Shown here piece by piece: positions 1-6,229 of a stretch of DNA of 9,807 nucleotides (the stretch's first letter is position 1; every line of letters begins with the position of its first letter). Position numbers and translations under genes: made by a program. The stretch spans positions 1 to 9,807 of the forward strand of contig SCRB01000400.1 in the NCBI GenBank assembly GCA_004299545.1, in the 5' to 3' direction. The notes under the pieces are model-generated. The model saw only the letters and a program-made list of their open reading frames with translations, made no database searches and was not told the origin of the DNA. This DNA is from Rhizobiaceae bacterium. Its GTDB lineage: Bacteria > Pseudomonadota > Alphaproteobacteria > Rhizobiales > Rhizobiaceae.

Positions 1-39
1 CGGTGGCTCGGCAATGAGGCGGCGCGCCCCTGTCTGGCC

Positions 40-59
40 GCTTCCCGACCGCGGGAAGC
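40..59. other. 8-bp hairpin near the left edge
   Basis: GCTTCCCG (40-47) and CGGGAAGC (52-59) form a perfect 8-bp stem with a 4-nt loop. No T-run follows on either strand, so this is not a textbook Rho-independent terminator. It could end or attenuate a gene lying left of the window, or be a structured 5' region ahead of the LysR gene. The rest of 1-185 shows no convincing gene on either strand. Confidence 0.4.
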
Positions 60-151
60 ACAGAACGCCGCGCCCGCCGCGCGATGACACGGAACGTCCC
101 GGTGCATTGAAAGGCCGAGCGATTATGGGCGATTCGAAGGGTGCGCGTTTT

Positions 152-163
152 GCGGGCGCCCGC
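152..163. promoter_or_regulatory. 12-bp perfect palindrome upstream of the first LysR gene
   Basis: GCGGGCGCCCGC is a perfect 12-bp palindrome ending 22 bp before the ATG at 186. LysR regulators often bind their own promoters, so this may be an operator. It is pure G/C in a GC-rich genome, however, and chance is a real alternative. Confidence 0.2.
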
Positions 164-185
164 GTTTCGTGTCAAAAGTGCTGGA

Positions 186-1110
186 ATGAGGATTTCGCTC
201 CGCCATTTCCGGCTTTTCGTGGCCACCGCAGAAACCGGCCAGTTTTCCAGGGCGGCGGCCGCGCTTTCCACTTCGCAGCCCGTCGTTACCGAGGCCGTCA
301 AGGCGCTCGAAGGGGGAAATCGGCGTAAAGCTGTTTCACCGCCATCCAAAAGGTGTGACGCTCACCTATGAGGGCGGCATCTTCCTCCAGCATGCCCGCG
401 GCGTGCTTGCGGCCGCCGAGGACGCCGTCCAGGCGCCCAGGCTGGTCCGGCGCGACATGACGGGCGACCTTACTCTCGCCTGCACGCATACGGTTGCGGG
501 CTATTTCCTGCCGCCGCTGCTTGGTCGGTTCCGGCGGCTTTTCCCGGGTATCACGGTCACGCTCGTCGAATTCGACCACCCGGAAATAGAACGGGGCCTC
601 GCCCTGGGCGAGATCGAACTGGCGATGTGCCTTGCCTCGCCGCTGAAGCGCCCCGACCGGATCGAGATGGATGTGCTCGCCCGCTCGAAGCGCCGCCTCT
701 GGCTGCCCGCCAACCATATGCTGGCCGAACGGAAAAGCGTCGGCTTGGCCGAGATACGGCATGAACCGTATATCGTGCTGACGGTCGACAATGCCGAAGA
801 AACGGCGGCAAAATTCTGGGCCCGGTTCGGGATGGAGCCCAACATCATCTTCCGCACCACCTCCATGGAGTCCATCCGCAACCTCGTCGCGACCGGATTC
901 GGCGTTACCATTCTTTCGGACATGGTGTATCGGCCCTGGTCGCTGGAAGGCGCCCGCCTGATCGCAGTACCGCTTTCCGATCCGGTTCCGAGCATGGATG
1001 TCAGCCTTGTCTGGCGGCGAGACGCCGAACTAGGGCATGCTGCCACGGCGTTCGCCAATGTGTGCAGGCAGGGCGCGGGGTTTCCGGGAGATAGCCGCGA
1101 TCCGGTTTGA
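186..1110 (+). pseudogene. LysR-type transcriptional regulator, frameshifted (extra G at 312-316)
   Basis: LysR regulators have an N-terminal winged helix-turn-helix and a C-terminal periplasmic-binding-like effector domain. The HTH starts at MRISLRHFRLF and continues through QFSRAAAALSTSQPVVTEAV. At residue ~42 the frame breaks: the bases after 311 read GGGGG where four Gs would give the normal LysR wing (E-G-E-I-G-V-K-L-F-H-R, then PKGVTLTYEG). From position 316 the +1 frame stays open to the TGA at 1108-1110 and carries the whole effector domain. Removing one G restores a 307-residue protein, the usual family length. The downstream half shows no other decay, so this is either a recent loss of function or a homopolymer sequencing error. 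ATG 186 is chosen because it puts the HTH at the usual distance from the N-terminus; its ribosome-binding site is weak. An upstream in-frame GTG at 141 is less likely. The gene lies just upstream of pxpA on the same strand and may regulate it. Confidence 0.85.
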
Positions 1111-1130
1111 TGGTGCGGATCAGAGCTATA

Positions 1131-1164
1131 GGAATTCCAGATATTCAATTTCGTGGAATAGAAT
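1131..1164 (+). promoter_or_regulatory. Candidate pxpA promoter with LysR-type dyad
   Basis: The 125-bp gap between the LysR gene and pxpA contains an AT-rich island in otherwise GC-rich DNA. It holds the palindrome GGAATTCC (1131-1138) and the interrupted dyad TATTC-N9-GAATA (1142-1160), which has the size and T-N11-A form of LysR-type sites. TAGAAT (1159-1164) differs at one base from the sigma-70 -10 consensus, with only a weak -35 (TTCCAG, 1135-1140, 18-bp spacing). A weak -35 and a dyad touching the -10 would fit a regulated promoter. This is motif reading only. Confidence 0.35.
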
Positions 1165-1203
1165 TTTGCAAGCGGCCGCCGCACGGTTAGCCTCCTCCGA
1201 ACG

Positions 1204-1216
1204 GTGACGCCGTCAC
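1204..1216. promoter_or_regulatory. Short dyad just before the pxpA ribosome-binding site
   Basis: GTGACG-C-CGTCAC is a perfect 6-bp inverted repeat with a 1-bp centre. It lies 5 bp before the Shine-Dalgarno sequence (AAGGAGG, 1222-1228) of pxpA. It could be a repressor site or chance. The one-base centre is too tight for an RNA hairpin. Confidence 0.2.
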
Positions 1217-1235
1217 GGCACAAGGAGGAACGGGC

Positions 1236-2048
1236 ATGGCTCTGACGCAGGTCGATATCAGCTGCGATATGGGCGAAGGGTTCGGTCAATGGCAATTGAG
1301 CGGTACGGACGACGCCCGACTGATGACAATGATCAGTTCGGCCAATATCGCCGCAGGCTTTCATGCCGGCGACCCCAATCTGATCGACAGGACAGTCAAG
1401 CTTGCCATCGCCAACAAGGTGGGCATTGGCGCACACCCCGGCTACAGGGACCTGCAAGGCTTTGGCCGGCGACGGATCGCCGGCGACAACGAGGAACTGG
1501 TCAACGACATTGTCTATCAGGTTGGGGCGGTGCGGGAGTTCGCACGCCGCCACGGCGGAGTGGTGCAGCATGTCAAGCCGCACGGCGCGCTCTACATGGA
1601 GTTGGCTGCCAACGAGGCTTTCTCCCGTGCCTTCGTCGATATGATGCGCGTCACTGCTCCGGATGCTTTCATCTACTGCATGGGTGCCTCGGCGACATAT
1701 CGGATCGCCAGGGAATTAGGCCAGCCGGTGGTGAGGGAATTCTATGCCGACCGCGGCTATAACCGTGATGGAACCATCGTCTTTGCCAGGAGCGTCAGCC
1801 GTTTCGACAATAGATCGGTCGTCGAGAAGGTGCTGCGCGCCTGCCTGGAGGGAAAGGTCAGGACCGACAATGGCGAGGACATCGATATAGGTTTCGAATC
1901 CATCTGCGTCCATTCCGACACGCCAGGCGCCGTCGAACTGCTTGAGGCGATCCACACGGCATTGAAGGAGAACGATATCCGCGTCGTGCCCGTGTCGGAG
2001 TTTAAGCAAGAGGCCGTGCGCAGGCGAGAAAGAGGAATTCACGCATGA
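1236..2048 (+). CDS. pxpA: 5-oxoprolinase subunit A (YcsF/LamB family)
   Basis: With PxpB and PxpC, PxpA performs ATP-dependent hydrolysis of 5-oxoproline (pyroglutamate) to glutamate in the cytoplasm. All family blocks are visible in the 270-residue product: DISCDMGEGFGQW (7-19), SSANIAAGFHAGDP (34-47), IGAHPGYRDLQGFGRR (64-79), HVKPHGALYM (112-121), REFYADRGYNRDGT (167-180) and ICVHSDTPGA (223-232). In the second block the common Cys is Ala (residue 40). The length exceeds the usual ~250, mainly because of a basic C-terminal tail (about residues 255-270) encoded where the gene overlaps the convergent ureohydrolase gene. The start is firm: AAGGAGG lies 7 bp before the ATG. No pxpB or pxpC is in the window. 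They may lie elsewhere, or this YcsF protein may have another partner. It probably acts with the upstream LysR gene and the convergent catabolic cluster. Confidence 0.93.
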   Translation: MALTQVDISCDMGEGFGQWQLSGTDDARLMTMISSANIAAGFHAGDPNLIDRTVKLAIANKVGIGAHPGYRDLQGFGRRRIAGDNEELVNDIVYQVGAVREFARRHGGVVQHVKPHGALYMELAANEAFSRAFVDMMRVTAPDAFIYCMGASATYRIARELGQPVVREFYADRGYNRDGTIVFARSVSRFDNRSVVEKVLRACLEGKVRTDNGEDIDIGFESICVHSDTPGAVELLEAIHTALKENDIRVVPVSEFKQEAVRRRERGIHA

Positions 2049-2943
2049 CAGCCGAAGCGAGATAAGCCGTCATGCCGGCGCTGTCGTGCGGCGGGCTTAC
2101 GGTGTTCACGTCGAAAGAGACGAAGTTCATTCCCGTCAGCGAGCGCAGCAGCGCCAGTCCCTCATGGGCGAACAACCCGCCCCAGGTGGGTGTGCAGACG
2201 CCCGGCGCGCAGGAGGGGTCGAAAATATCCATGTCGAAACACAGATAGACCGGGCGGTCCCCGATGCCGTCGCGGATGGCTGTCACGCAGTCAGGGATAC
2301 CGCGGCTGCGCATCTCGTGGTCGGGGATGACATTGTAGCCGAGCGCCAGCGCATGCCCCCAGGCGTCGGGGCGATAAGTAGGTCCGCGCACGCCCAGATG
2401 CCACGATCTGCCCGGATCGATCAGCCCTTCTTCCGCCGCGCGCGTGAACGTCGTGGCGGTGCTATACCGCACCCGGTCCGGTCCGTCCTCCGGGAAGGTG
2501 TCGGTATGGGCATCGATATGCAGGACCACCAGATCGCGACGGCATCGCGCGAGAGCCCGCAACTGCGGCAAGGTCACGGCCCCGTCGCCGCCCATCGTAA
2601 CGGGAATGACGCCTTCACCGGCAATTTCCCATAGGCCTTGCTCGATGGCAGGAAAGCTGTCCGAAACCGAGGCGGGCACGACCTGGACATTGCCGCAATC
2701 GACGACGCCGAGTTGCCGCAGCGGATCGAAATCCTGCGACGGCGGCTCGTAGGCGCGGATCAGCACAGACTGTTCCCGTATGGCCGCCGGTCCGAGGCGG
2801 GCACCAACCCGCACGGCATGGGCGCCCCCGTCGTAGGGGATGCCGAGGATCGCCGCCCTGGCGCCGGAGAGATCGCGCGTGAGCGGCACGCCCATGAAAC
2901 TCTGCAAGCCGAAGCGCGCGGCGGAAGCATCCCGGAGCGTCAA
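2002..2943 (-). CDS. Ureohydrolase family protein (agmatinase/guanidinobutyrase-like), altered metal site
   Basis: Ureohydrolases are cytoplasmic Mn enzymes that split guanidino compounds into urea and an amine, or related amidino and formimino compounds. From the TTG at 2943 the product is 313 residues. Visible motifs are GIPYDGG (34-40), GGDG (118-121), HIDAHTDT (142-149), WHLGVRGPTY (181-190, agmatinase-like), FDMDIFDPSCAPG (236-248) and FDVNTVSPPHD (277-287). The Asp/His/Asp ligands of DAHTD and both Asp of DMD are present. The His of the canonical GGDH motif, an Mn ligand, is Gly (codon GGG), and the usual Glu of the EVNP-like motif is Asp. The substrate therefore cannot be assigned. TTG is chosen because GAGGAGA (2950-2956) lies 6 nt before it. 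An in-frame ATG at 2976 would add 11 residues inside the preceding gene but has a poor ribosome-binding site. The TTG lies 11 nt after the stop of the KPR-family gene, so the two are probably co-transcribed. Confidence 0.9.
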   Translation of the reverse strand: MTLRDASAARFGLQSFMGVPLTRDLSGARAAILGIPYDGGAHAVRVGARLGPAAIREQSVLIRAYEPPSQDFDPLRQLGVVDCGNVQVVPASVSDSFPAIEQGLWEIAGEGVIPVTMGGDGAVTLPQLRALARCRRDLVVLHIDAHTDTFPEDGPDRVRYSTATTFTRAAEEGLIDPGRSWHLGVRGPTYRPDAWGHALALGYNVIPDHEMRSRGIPDCVTAIRDGIGDRPVYLCFDMDIFDPSCAPGVCTPTWGGLFAHEGLALLRSLTGMNFVSFDVNTVSPPHDSAGMTAYLASAVMREFLFLACARPLA

Positions 2944-2949
2944 CGATAC

Positions 2950-2956
2950 TCTCCTC
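2950..2956 (-). promoter_or_regulatory. Ribosome-binding site that decides the ureohydrolase start
   Basis: GAGGAGA on the - strand overlaps the TGA stop of the preceding KPR-family gene (2955-2957) and sits 6 nt before a TTG codon at 2943. This favours a TTG start over the upstream in-frame ATG at 2976. The overlap of stop codon and ribosome-binding site suggests translational coupling. Confidence 0.6.
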
Positions 2957-3911
2957 AGTTCAAGCCGGAAACCCATGCCTTTTGACGGATCAATGCCAGC
3001 AAGGTGTCGGTCGCGGGAACAGCGACACCGTTGCGTCGCGCAAGAGCACCCACGGAGCCGATGATCGCATCGATTTCCATCCGGCGACCCGCATCGAGGT
3101 CCTGCAGCATGGAGGTGCGGAACGCGCCTGCTTTCGCCGCCTGGGCCAGGCGCTCGTCGACGGAGATGCCGAATTCAATCCCCATTGCTGTGGCAACGGC
3201 CTCGACTTCCCGCATGATACGACGAACGGTGGGACCGGTCTCCTCGCTCTGGGCGATCAGGTCGAGCGTGGCGCCTGTCAGCGCGCTGATCGGATTGAAA
3301 GCGACGCTTCCCCAGAGTTTGATCCAGATGTCGCGCGCCACCGACCGGCTGATCGCCGCGGACAGGCCGGCCGATGTCATCGCCCCCGCAATCGCCTCGA
3401 GAGCGGGATCCGATCGGCCATCCGCCCGCCCGAGCACGAAATTGTCGTCCCCCATATGCTGCGCCGTGCCCGGGCCTGTGTTGCGCACATTCGCATAGGT
3501 CACACAACCGATGATCCGTGAGGCAGGTACCGCCGCTGCAAGCCTCCCGCCCGGGTCGAGCGCATCGTCACCGCAGCCGGCGAGATACCACCACGGAAGC
3601 CCGTTCTGGATGAAGATCGTCTCGGCGCCGGAAAGTGCAGCGAGAACCGGAACAAGTTCGGGAACCGAATAGCCCTTCACCGTGACAAAGACCGCGTCCT
3701 GTTTGCCAGCTTCGTCGGGAAACGCCGTGTCGGCAATGCGAGGGCGCACCGTCAGCACTGCTCCGTCCAAAGTGGTCAGGGTCATGCCGTCTTCGCGCAG
3801 CCGTGCCAGCGTTTTCCCGCGCGCCGCGATCGTTACGTCATGCCCGGCGCGAGCCAGATTGACGCCGAGATAGACGCCGATAGCGCCCGCGCCGACGATG
3901 CAGCACTTCAT
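2955..3911 (-). CDS. Ketopantoate reductase family protein (ApbA/PanE-like)
   Basis: The family reduces 2-oxoacids with NADPH; PanE itself makes pantoate for coenzyme A. The 318-residue protein begins with a Rossmann loop, GAGAIG (7-12), and has the family active-site residues in order: Asn in IQNG (103), the catalytic Lys in IWIKLW (198), FNPISALTG (205-213) and Glu in RRMEID (279). The length is normal and the gene intact. Start: ATG at 3911 with GGAG (3918-3921) 6 nt upstream. The gene lies between a solute-binding protein gene and a ureohydrolase gene, which is not a pantothenate context. It more likely acts on another 2-oxoacid in a catabolic pathway, a common fate of PanE paralogues. 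It follows the binding-protein gene after a 62-bp gap with a strong hairpin and is followed within 11 nt by the ureohydrolase. Confidence 0.9.
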   Translation of the reverse strand: MKCCIVGAGAIGVYLGVNLARAGHDVTIAARGKTLARLREDGMTLTTLDGAVLTVRPRIADTAFPDEAGKQDAVFVTVKGYSVPELVPVLAALSGAETIFIQNGLPWWYLAGCGDDALDPGGRLAAAVPASRIIGCVTYANVRNTGPGTAQHMGDDNFVLGRADGRSDPALEAIAGAMTSAGLSAAISRSVARDIWIKLWGSVAFNPISALTGATLDLIAQSEETGPTVRRIMREVEAVATAMGIEFGISVDERLAQAAKAGAFRTSMLQDLDAGRRMEIDAIIGSVGALARRNGVAVPATDTLLALIRQKAWVSGLN

Positions 3912-3937
3912 GGAAGGCTCCGCTGTTCGTTAGAGAT

Positions 3938-3964
3938 GGGGCGTTCCTGGCCCGGGAACGCCCC
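3938..3964 (-). terminator. Intercistronic hairpin after the binding-protein gene
   Basis: GGGGCGTTCC (3938-3947) and GGAACGCCCC (3955-3964) make a perfect 10-bp GC-rich stem with a 7-nt loop. It starts 9 nt beyond the binding-protein stop codon in transcription order and lies 26 nt before the KPR-family ATG. The transcript downstream reads AUCUCUAACG, so there is no proper U-run. It is more likely a partial terminator or a 3' stabiliser that lets the binding protein be made in excess over downstream proteins, as known for other binding-protein operons, than a full stop. Confidence 0.6.
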
Positions 3965-3973
3965 TCGAGGGAA

Positions 3974-4966
3974 TCAGTTCTTCGGCAGATAATCGTTCGA
4001 GAAGATTTTCTCGGGCGCGACCGTCGGGTTGAGCACGCCGCCCTTCTCCATGACCTGTTGCATTTCCTTCCAGTCGCTGGCCAGCATCGTGCCCATCGGC
4101 AGATCCTTTGTATCCGGCGTGGTCAGCCCGGGCAGGGAGGCCTGCCACTGCGACAGATAGATCGCACGGTTCTGCCTGAGTTCGGGATGCGCTTCGATGA
4201 TGGCATCCACCGCCGCCTCGGGGTTGGCCTTTGCCATCTTTATGGCTTCCACCGTGGCGGCGAGAAAGCGTTTCACCGCATCCGGATGTTCCTTGAGGAA
4301 GGTGTTGTTGGCAACGACGCCCTGTCCCATCAGCTTCACGCCAAAATCCGAATAGAGGAAATGGCCTACCTTCATGCCTTTTGCTTCCAGTTGCTGGGGC
4401 TGCACGTTGATGTTGCCCGGGATGGCATCAACACGGTGCTCCAGAAGAAGCGTGTTCTTGGCACCCGTCGCCGGGTTGAGGATATTGACCTTCTTGATGT
4501 CTCCACCATCGGCTGCCATGAGTGCCGAAAAGGCCATGCCGCTGGATTCGCTCGGCGCAAAGGCGATGATCTTGCCTTCGAGGCCCTTTGGCGACTTGAT
4601 CGGCGCATCCGCGGGATAGATTATACCGAGAATGTTCGACACTACCCGCATCACCACCGTGACCGGCAGGCCCTTTTCGACGGCGAAAAGCAGAGTGGAG
4701 CAGTCGACCAGTGCAAGCTGGTTTTGCCCGCGTCCAAGCTGCTGCACGACGGTAGCGGAGCCTTGGCCCTCATGAATGGTTACGTCCAGGCCCTCTTTCT
4801 TGTAGAGACCCTTTTCCAGAGCCAGGAAGAAAGGGGCGTGGACGCCATACACCGTCCAGTCCAGCCGGAATGAAATCGGCGTATCGGCGGCTTGCGCAAG
4901 CCCGATCGAAAGTGAAAAAAACGCGGCGAGTGCCGTTGCAAGTATCGTCTTGATCTTTCCAACCAT
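3974..4966 (-). CDS. ABC transporter substrate-binding protein (NitT/TauT type, NMT1/THI5 fold)
   Basis: This is a periplasmic solute receptor for an ABC importer. From the ATG at 4966 it has 330 residues. A Sec signal peptide is clear: MVGKIK, a hydrophobic core, then AQA|AD with cleavage after about residue 26. The mature protein starts with the NMT1/THI5-type pattern FRLDWTVYGVHAPFFLALEKGLY, followed by KKEGLDVTI, LGRGQNQLALVD and a GLEGKIIAFAP segment typical of NitT/TauT and ThiY-like receptors. The ligand is not predictable; the family covers nitrate, taurine, sulfonates, pyrimidine precursors, riboflavin and aromatic acids. The start is chosen because AGGGGA lies about 5 nt upstream and the signal peptide begins there; the open frame extends to 5077 without plausible protein. 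No permease gene is in the window. A compatible ATPase lies 4.2 kb upstream in the same strand cluster, separated by three other genes. Confidence 0.92.
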   Translation of the reverse strand: MVGKIKTILATALAAFFSLSIGLAQAADTPISFRLDWTVYGVHAPFFLALEKGLYKKEGLDVTIHEGQGSATVVQQLGRGQNQLALVDCSTLLFAVEKGLPVTVVMRVVSNILGIIYPADAPIKSPKGLEGKIIAFAPSESSGMAFSALMAADGGDIKKVNILNPATGAKNTLLLEHRVDAIPGNINVQPQQLEAKGMKVGHFLYSDFGVKLMGQGVVANNTFLKEHPDAVKRFLAATVEAIKMAKANPEAAVDAIIEAHPELRQNRAIYLSQWQASLPGLTTPDTKDLPMGTMLASDWKEMQQVMEKGGVLNPTVAPEKIFSNDYLPKN

Positions 4967-5144
4967 TTCGTTCCCCTGCATCTTTGCCGCCCGGCCTTCT
5001 CGACAGGTCGACCGGCTCGTTGTTCGGCTTATTATTCTGGTTGAGCGGGGCCGGTTGCGATCCCGCTCCCATGACACTATCGGAGCGACAATCCATTCGG
5101 TCCAATGAAAGCTGAACCAAAGTCCATTGCCTGGAGGTTATGGC
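4967..5144 (-). promoter_or_regulatory. Upstream region of the binding-protein gene
   Basis: This non-coding stretch lies between the RIME-like repeat and the binding-protein start, so it probably holds that gene's own promoter. The only -10-like hexamer I see is AATAAT on the - strand (5031-5036), 65 nt before the ATG, without a good -35. A dyad CAATG-N17-CATTG (5103-5129) could be a regulator site. Nothing here is decisive. Confidence 0.25.
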
Positions 5145-5253
5145 GAATTAAGAGCACGATGCGATTGGATTGAATCGCACCGTGCTCTTAACTCTTTGTT
5201 TGAGTATGATCTTTTCGGAAAACCGGTATCCACTTTTCCGGATTGTGCTTTAG
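5145..5253. repeat. RIME-like intergenic palindromic repeat
   Basis: Two adjacent palindromes make up the element. The first (5148-5191) has 19-bp arms beginning TTAAGAGCACG with one mismatch (A5159 against C5180) and a 6-nt loop. The second (about 5202-5250) has a perfect inner 7-bp stem, CGGAAAA/TTTTCCG (5216-5222/5234-5240), with the flanking ACCGGTATCCAC; its outer arms GAGTATGATC/GATTGTGCTT have decayed. The GAGCATGATC...CTTTTC...AAAACCGG...GATCATGCTC form recurs between genes of rhizobia and relatives (RIME and similar families); that match is from memory. It probably acts as a transcriptional end or mRNA structure between the LysR and binding-protein genes. Its right end overlaps the LysR stop codon (5250-5252). 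Confidence 0.8.
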
Positions 5254-6173
5254 CCGAGGGATGTTTGCAATTCGCGGCTGTAGTTCCGCACCCGGCTGCG
5301 AAAGCCGGCCAGAAACTGGCGCGTGATCTGCGATGGAGGCCGATAGGCGGATTGAATGCAGTATAGACGCAAGGGAATTCGCGGGCGGAAAGCACGCACC
5401 ACGAGTTCGGGGCGATTTTCACCGATCATCACGCTGGGATCGAGCAGTGCCACGCCGATGCCGTTGATCGCCATCCGCTTCGCGACGCTGGAACTGTTGG
5501 TCGTATAATGGTCGTGCGGGACCACGCCGTCGCGGGCGAATGCCTCGCGGATAAGCTGGCTGGGCGGCGTGTCGCGATCCCATAGAATGACGCGCTGGTC
5601 GGCCAGCAGTTTCGGTGTGATCTCGGCTGCTCCGGCAATGGGATGGTCGCGGTGAAGCAGCGCGATGATCTCCAGTTCGCCGATGATATCCGCCTGGAGC
5701 GCCTGATTGGGCGGAGGAGGATCGTACATGAACCCGAGTTCGACCTTGTGCAGCCCGACCAGGCCGAGCATTCCGGTGGAACTTTCGGAAACCAGGAAGA
5801 TATGGATACCGGGCCGGCTTCGCGCAAAATCGGAAAGACAGTCGGCGATGAGCGTTCCGGCAAGAGTCGGAATGGCGGCAATGGCGATCGACCCGGCCTC
5901 GGCCGAGCGAAGACTGCTGATACCGTCTTGCAGGGCATCGATCTGGGCGAAAAGCTGTTCCACTTCCGCCAGCAATACCACCGCGTCGCTGCTGGGATAG
6001 ATCCGCCCCCTTATCCTTCTGAAAAGCGGCATGCCGAGTTCGGTTTCGAGCGAGGCGATCATCTTGCTGACCGCAGGCTGGGTGACGTTGAGCTGCCGGG
6101 CGGCTTCCGTCACGTTCTGCGTCTGCATGAGAACGCGGAAAGTGTACAGCTGGCGCAGGTTCGGCAGACGCAT
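5250..6173 (-). CDS. LysR-type transcriptional regulator
   Basis: This is an intact 307-residue regulator. The N-terminal helix-turn-helix is plain (LRQLYTFRVLMQTQNVTEAA, then RQLNVTQPAVSKMIASLETE and LGMPLFRRIRGRIYP), followed by the co-inducer domain (IAIAAIPTLAGTLIADCL onward). ATG 6173 gives the normal LysR N-terminus; its ribosome-binding site is weak. In-frame alternatives are GTG 6203, with GGGG just upstream, and TTG 6233, which overlaps the MFS stop codon. The gene follows the MFS gene by 56 bp on the same strand and probably shares its transcript. It is a candidate activator of the binding-protein gene downstream or of the whole - strand cluster. Its last codons run into the RIME-like repeat, and the TAA lies at the repeat's edge. 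Confidence 0.92.
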   Translation of the reverse strand: MRLPNLRQLYTFRVLMQTQNVTEAARQLNVTQPAVSKMIASLETELGMPLFRRIRGRIYPSSDAVVLLAEVEQLFAQIDALQDGISSLRSAEAGSIAIAAIPTLAGTLIADCLSDFARSRPGIHIFLVSESSTGMLGLVGLHKVELGFMYDPPPPNQALQADIIGELEIIALLHRDHPIAGAAEITPKLLADQRVILWDRDTPPSQLIREAFARDGVVPHDHYTTNSSSVAKRMAINGIGVALLDPSVMIGENRPELVVRAFRPRIPLRLYCIQSAYRPPSQITRQFLAGFRSRVRNYSRELQTSLG

Positions 6174-6229
6174 GACGCTCGTTTTCCGGTCGGGGGCCCT
6201 CACATTTATCCCCGTCGCCGCTGCCGACG

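Noticed and set aside
14..328. 104-codon + strand frame at the left edge
   Set aside because: It overlaps the LysR helix-turn-helix in another frame, begins at the window edge without a ribosome-binding site and has arginine-rich GC-driven composition.
501..1583. 360-codon open frame on the - strand across the LysR gene, the promoter gap and pxpA
   Set aside because: It crosses two motif-rich + strand genes and an AT-rich regulatory gap, and shows no domain of its own.
4058..4873. 271-codon + strand open frame within the binding-protein gene
   Set aside because: It is a shadow of a gene with a clear signal peptide and NMT1-type sequence on the other strand.
4967..5077. N-terminal extension of the binding protein to 5077
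   Set aside because: The extra 37 residues are Arg/Ser-rich and would precede a normal Sec signal peptide; the ATG at 4966 has a good ribosome-binding site.
5127..5422. Small open frames in both directions across the RIME-like repeat
   Set aside because: Their sequence comes from the palindromic repeat itself, which often yields spurious small proteins in rhizobial annotations.
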